The translations under genes were made by a program, and so were the position numbers. DNA of 64,000 nt from contig CAZYER010000001.1 in NCBI GenBank assembly GCA_964646525.1, positions 1-64,000 on the forward strand. The letters run 5' to 3'. The notes under the pieces were generated by a model. It searched no databases, was not told the origin of the DNA, and worked only from the letters and a program-made list of their open reading frames with translations. Numbering within the stretch: position 1 is the stretch's first letter; each line of letters opens with the position of its first letter. The stretch is from GCA-002282575 sp964646525 (lineage in GTDB: Bacteria; Pseudomonadota; Gammaproteobacteria; Thiomicrospirales; Thiomicrospiraceae). Shown here in pieces: positions 63,855-64,000 of the stretch.

Positions 63855-64000
63855 ATGTTGAAACCATTAATTTTTACAGGCATTTGCTTAAGCATTAGCG
63901 CACCCAGCTTCGCCAATAGTGATCATGCCAAAAAACTCATTCAAACCAACTGCGTCAGCTGTCACCAAGCCGACATTTACAAACGTGACAACCGCAAGGT
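63855..64000 (+). CDS. c-type cytochrome, start only (cut by window)
   Basis: 48 codons are visible. A signal peptide (LIFTGICLSISAPSFA) is followed by HAKKLIQTNCVSCHQ, which contains a CxxCH heme-attachment motif close to the mature N-terminus. It is a periplasmic or membrane cytochrome c; the size and class cannot be judged. GAGGG lies 9 nt upstream of the ATG. Confidence 0.85.
   Translation, partial: MLKPLIFTGICLSISAPSFANSDHAKKLIQTNCVSCHQADIYKRDNRK

Overview
The window is a compact gammaproteobacterial chromosome segment at moderate GC, with about 90 percent of it coding. Support for this class comes from gene order: gyrA-serC-pheA, zipA-ligA, dksA-gluQ, minCDE, yoaA-tsaB, ubiG-phosphatase-yciK, and a tRNA operon Gly(GCC)-Cys(GCA)-Leu(UAA) in the same order as E. 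coli glyW-cysT-leuZ. Lipopolysaccharide genes (hldE, waaA, waaC, a PagL-like deacylase) show an outer membrane with a heptose/Kdo core. I cannot name a genus. Nothing suggests a plasmid, prophage or CRISPR locus. The only mobile DNA I see is a short 3' relic of an IS481-type transposase.

Layout. 1-2.6 kb: a truncated DEAD-box helicase, a DEDDh exonuclease and a YaiI-type protein, all on the minus strand. 2.65-2.87 kb: a 100-N scaffold gap flanked by an exact 55-bp duplication, probably an assembly artefact. 2.96-15.5 kb: four large plus-strand sensor genes in a row, the most distinctive region. They combine four CBS domains, two PhnD-like periplasmic binding domains and one Cache-like sensor with three hybrid histidine kinases, a degenerate-GGDEF/EAL protein and a terminal REC-GGDEF diguanylate cyclase. 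15.6-20.4 kb: pheA, serC, gyrA (minus). 20.5-23.4 kb: ubiG, a gph/mupP-like phosphatase, a yciK-like SDR and an ElyC-like DUF218 protein (plus). 23.3-32.1 kb: a SprA-related metalloprotease, hldE, pagL-like, waaA, an H-NS-like protein, a D-lactate dehydrogenase-like flavoprotein and waaC. 32.2-35.6 kb: eight tRNA genes around gltX, a DUF2062 gene and the IS relic. The tRNAs include a duplicated Gly-Glu pair, and three promoters with good -35/-10 boxes can be read.

35.6-44.2 kb: darP, a HemY-type oxidase, ligA, zipA, then a FGGY kinase convergent with a CbbY-like phosphatase, then dksA (missing three of its four zinc cysteines) and gluQ. 44.2-51.6 kb: a PII-like gene, a CzcCBA-type heavy-metal RND efflux system and a photolyase. 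51.6-57.0 kb: minCDE, tsaB, yoaA and an RluA-type pseudouridine synthase. 57.1-62.9 kb: the pyruvate dehydrogenase complex (aceE-aceF-lpd), with lipoyl domains on both aceF and lpd. The window ends with a HAD-IB phosphatase and the start of a c-type cytochrome gene preceded by a 25-codon ORF.

Most of the window is housekeeping. The best candidate for an undescribed system is the four-gene sensory operon. It appears to couple two periplasmic PhnD-type ligand sensors and a Cache sensor to phosphorelay and to opposing c-di-GMP outputs (one intact GGDEF, one EAL). The PII-like gene at the end of the metal-efflux operon and the zinc-poor DksA are secondary points of interest. Start codons were revised from the longest reading frame wherever a ribosome-binding site, family alignment or operon overlap argued for it; this is stated in each entry.
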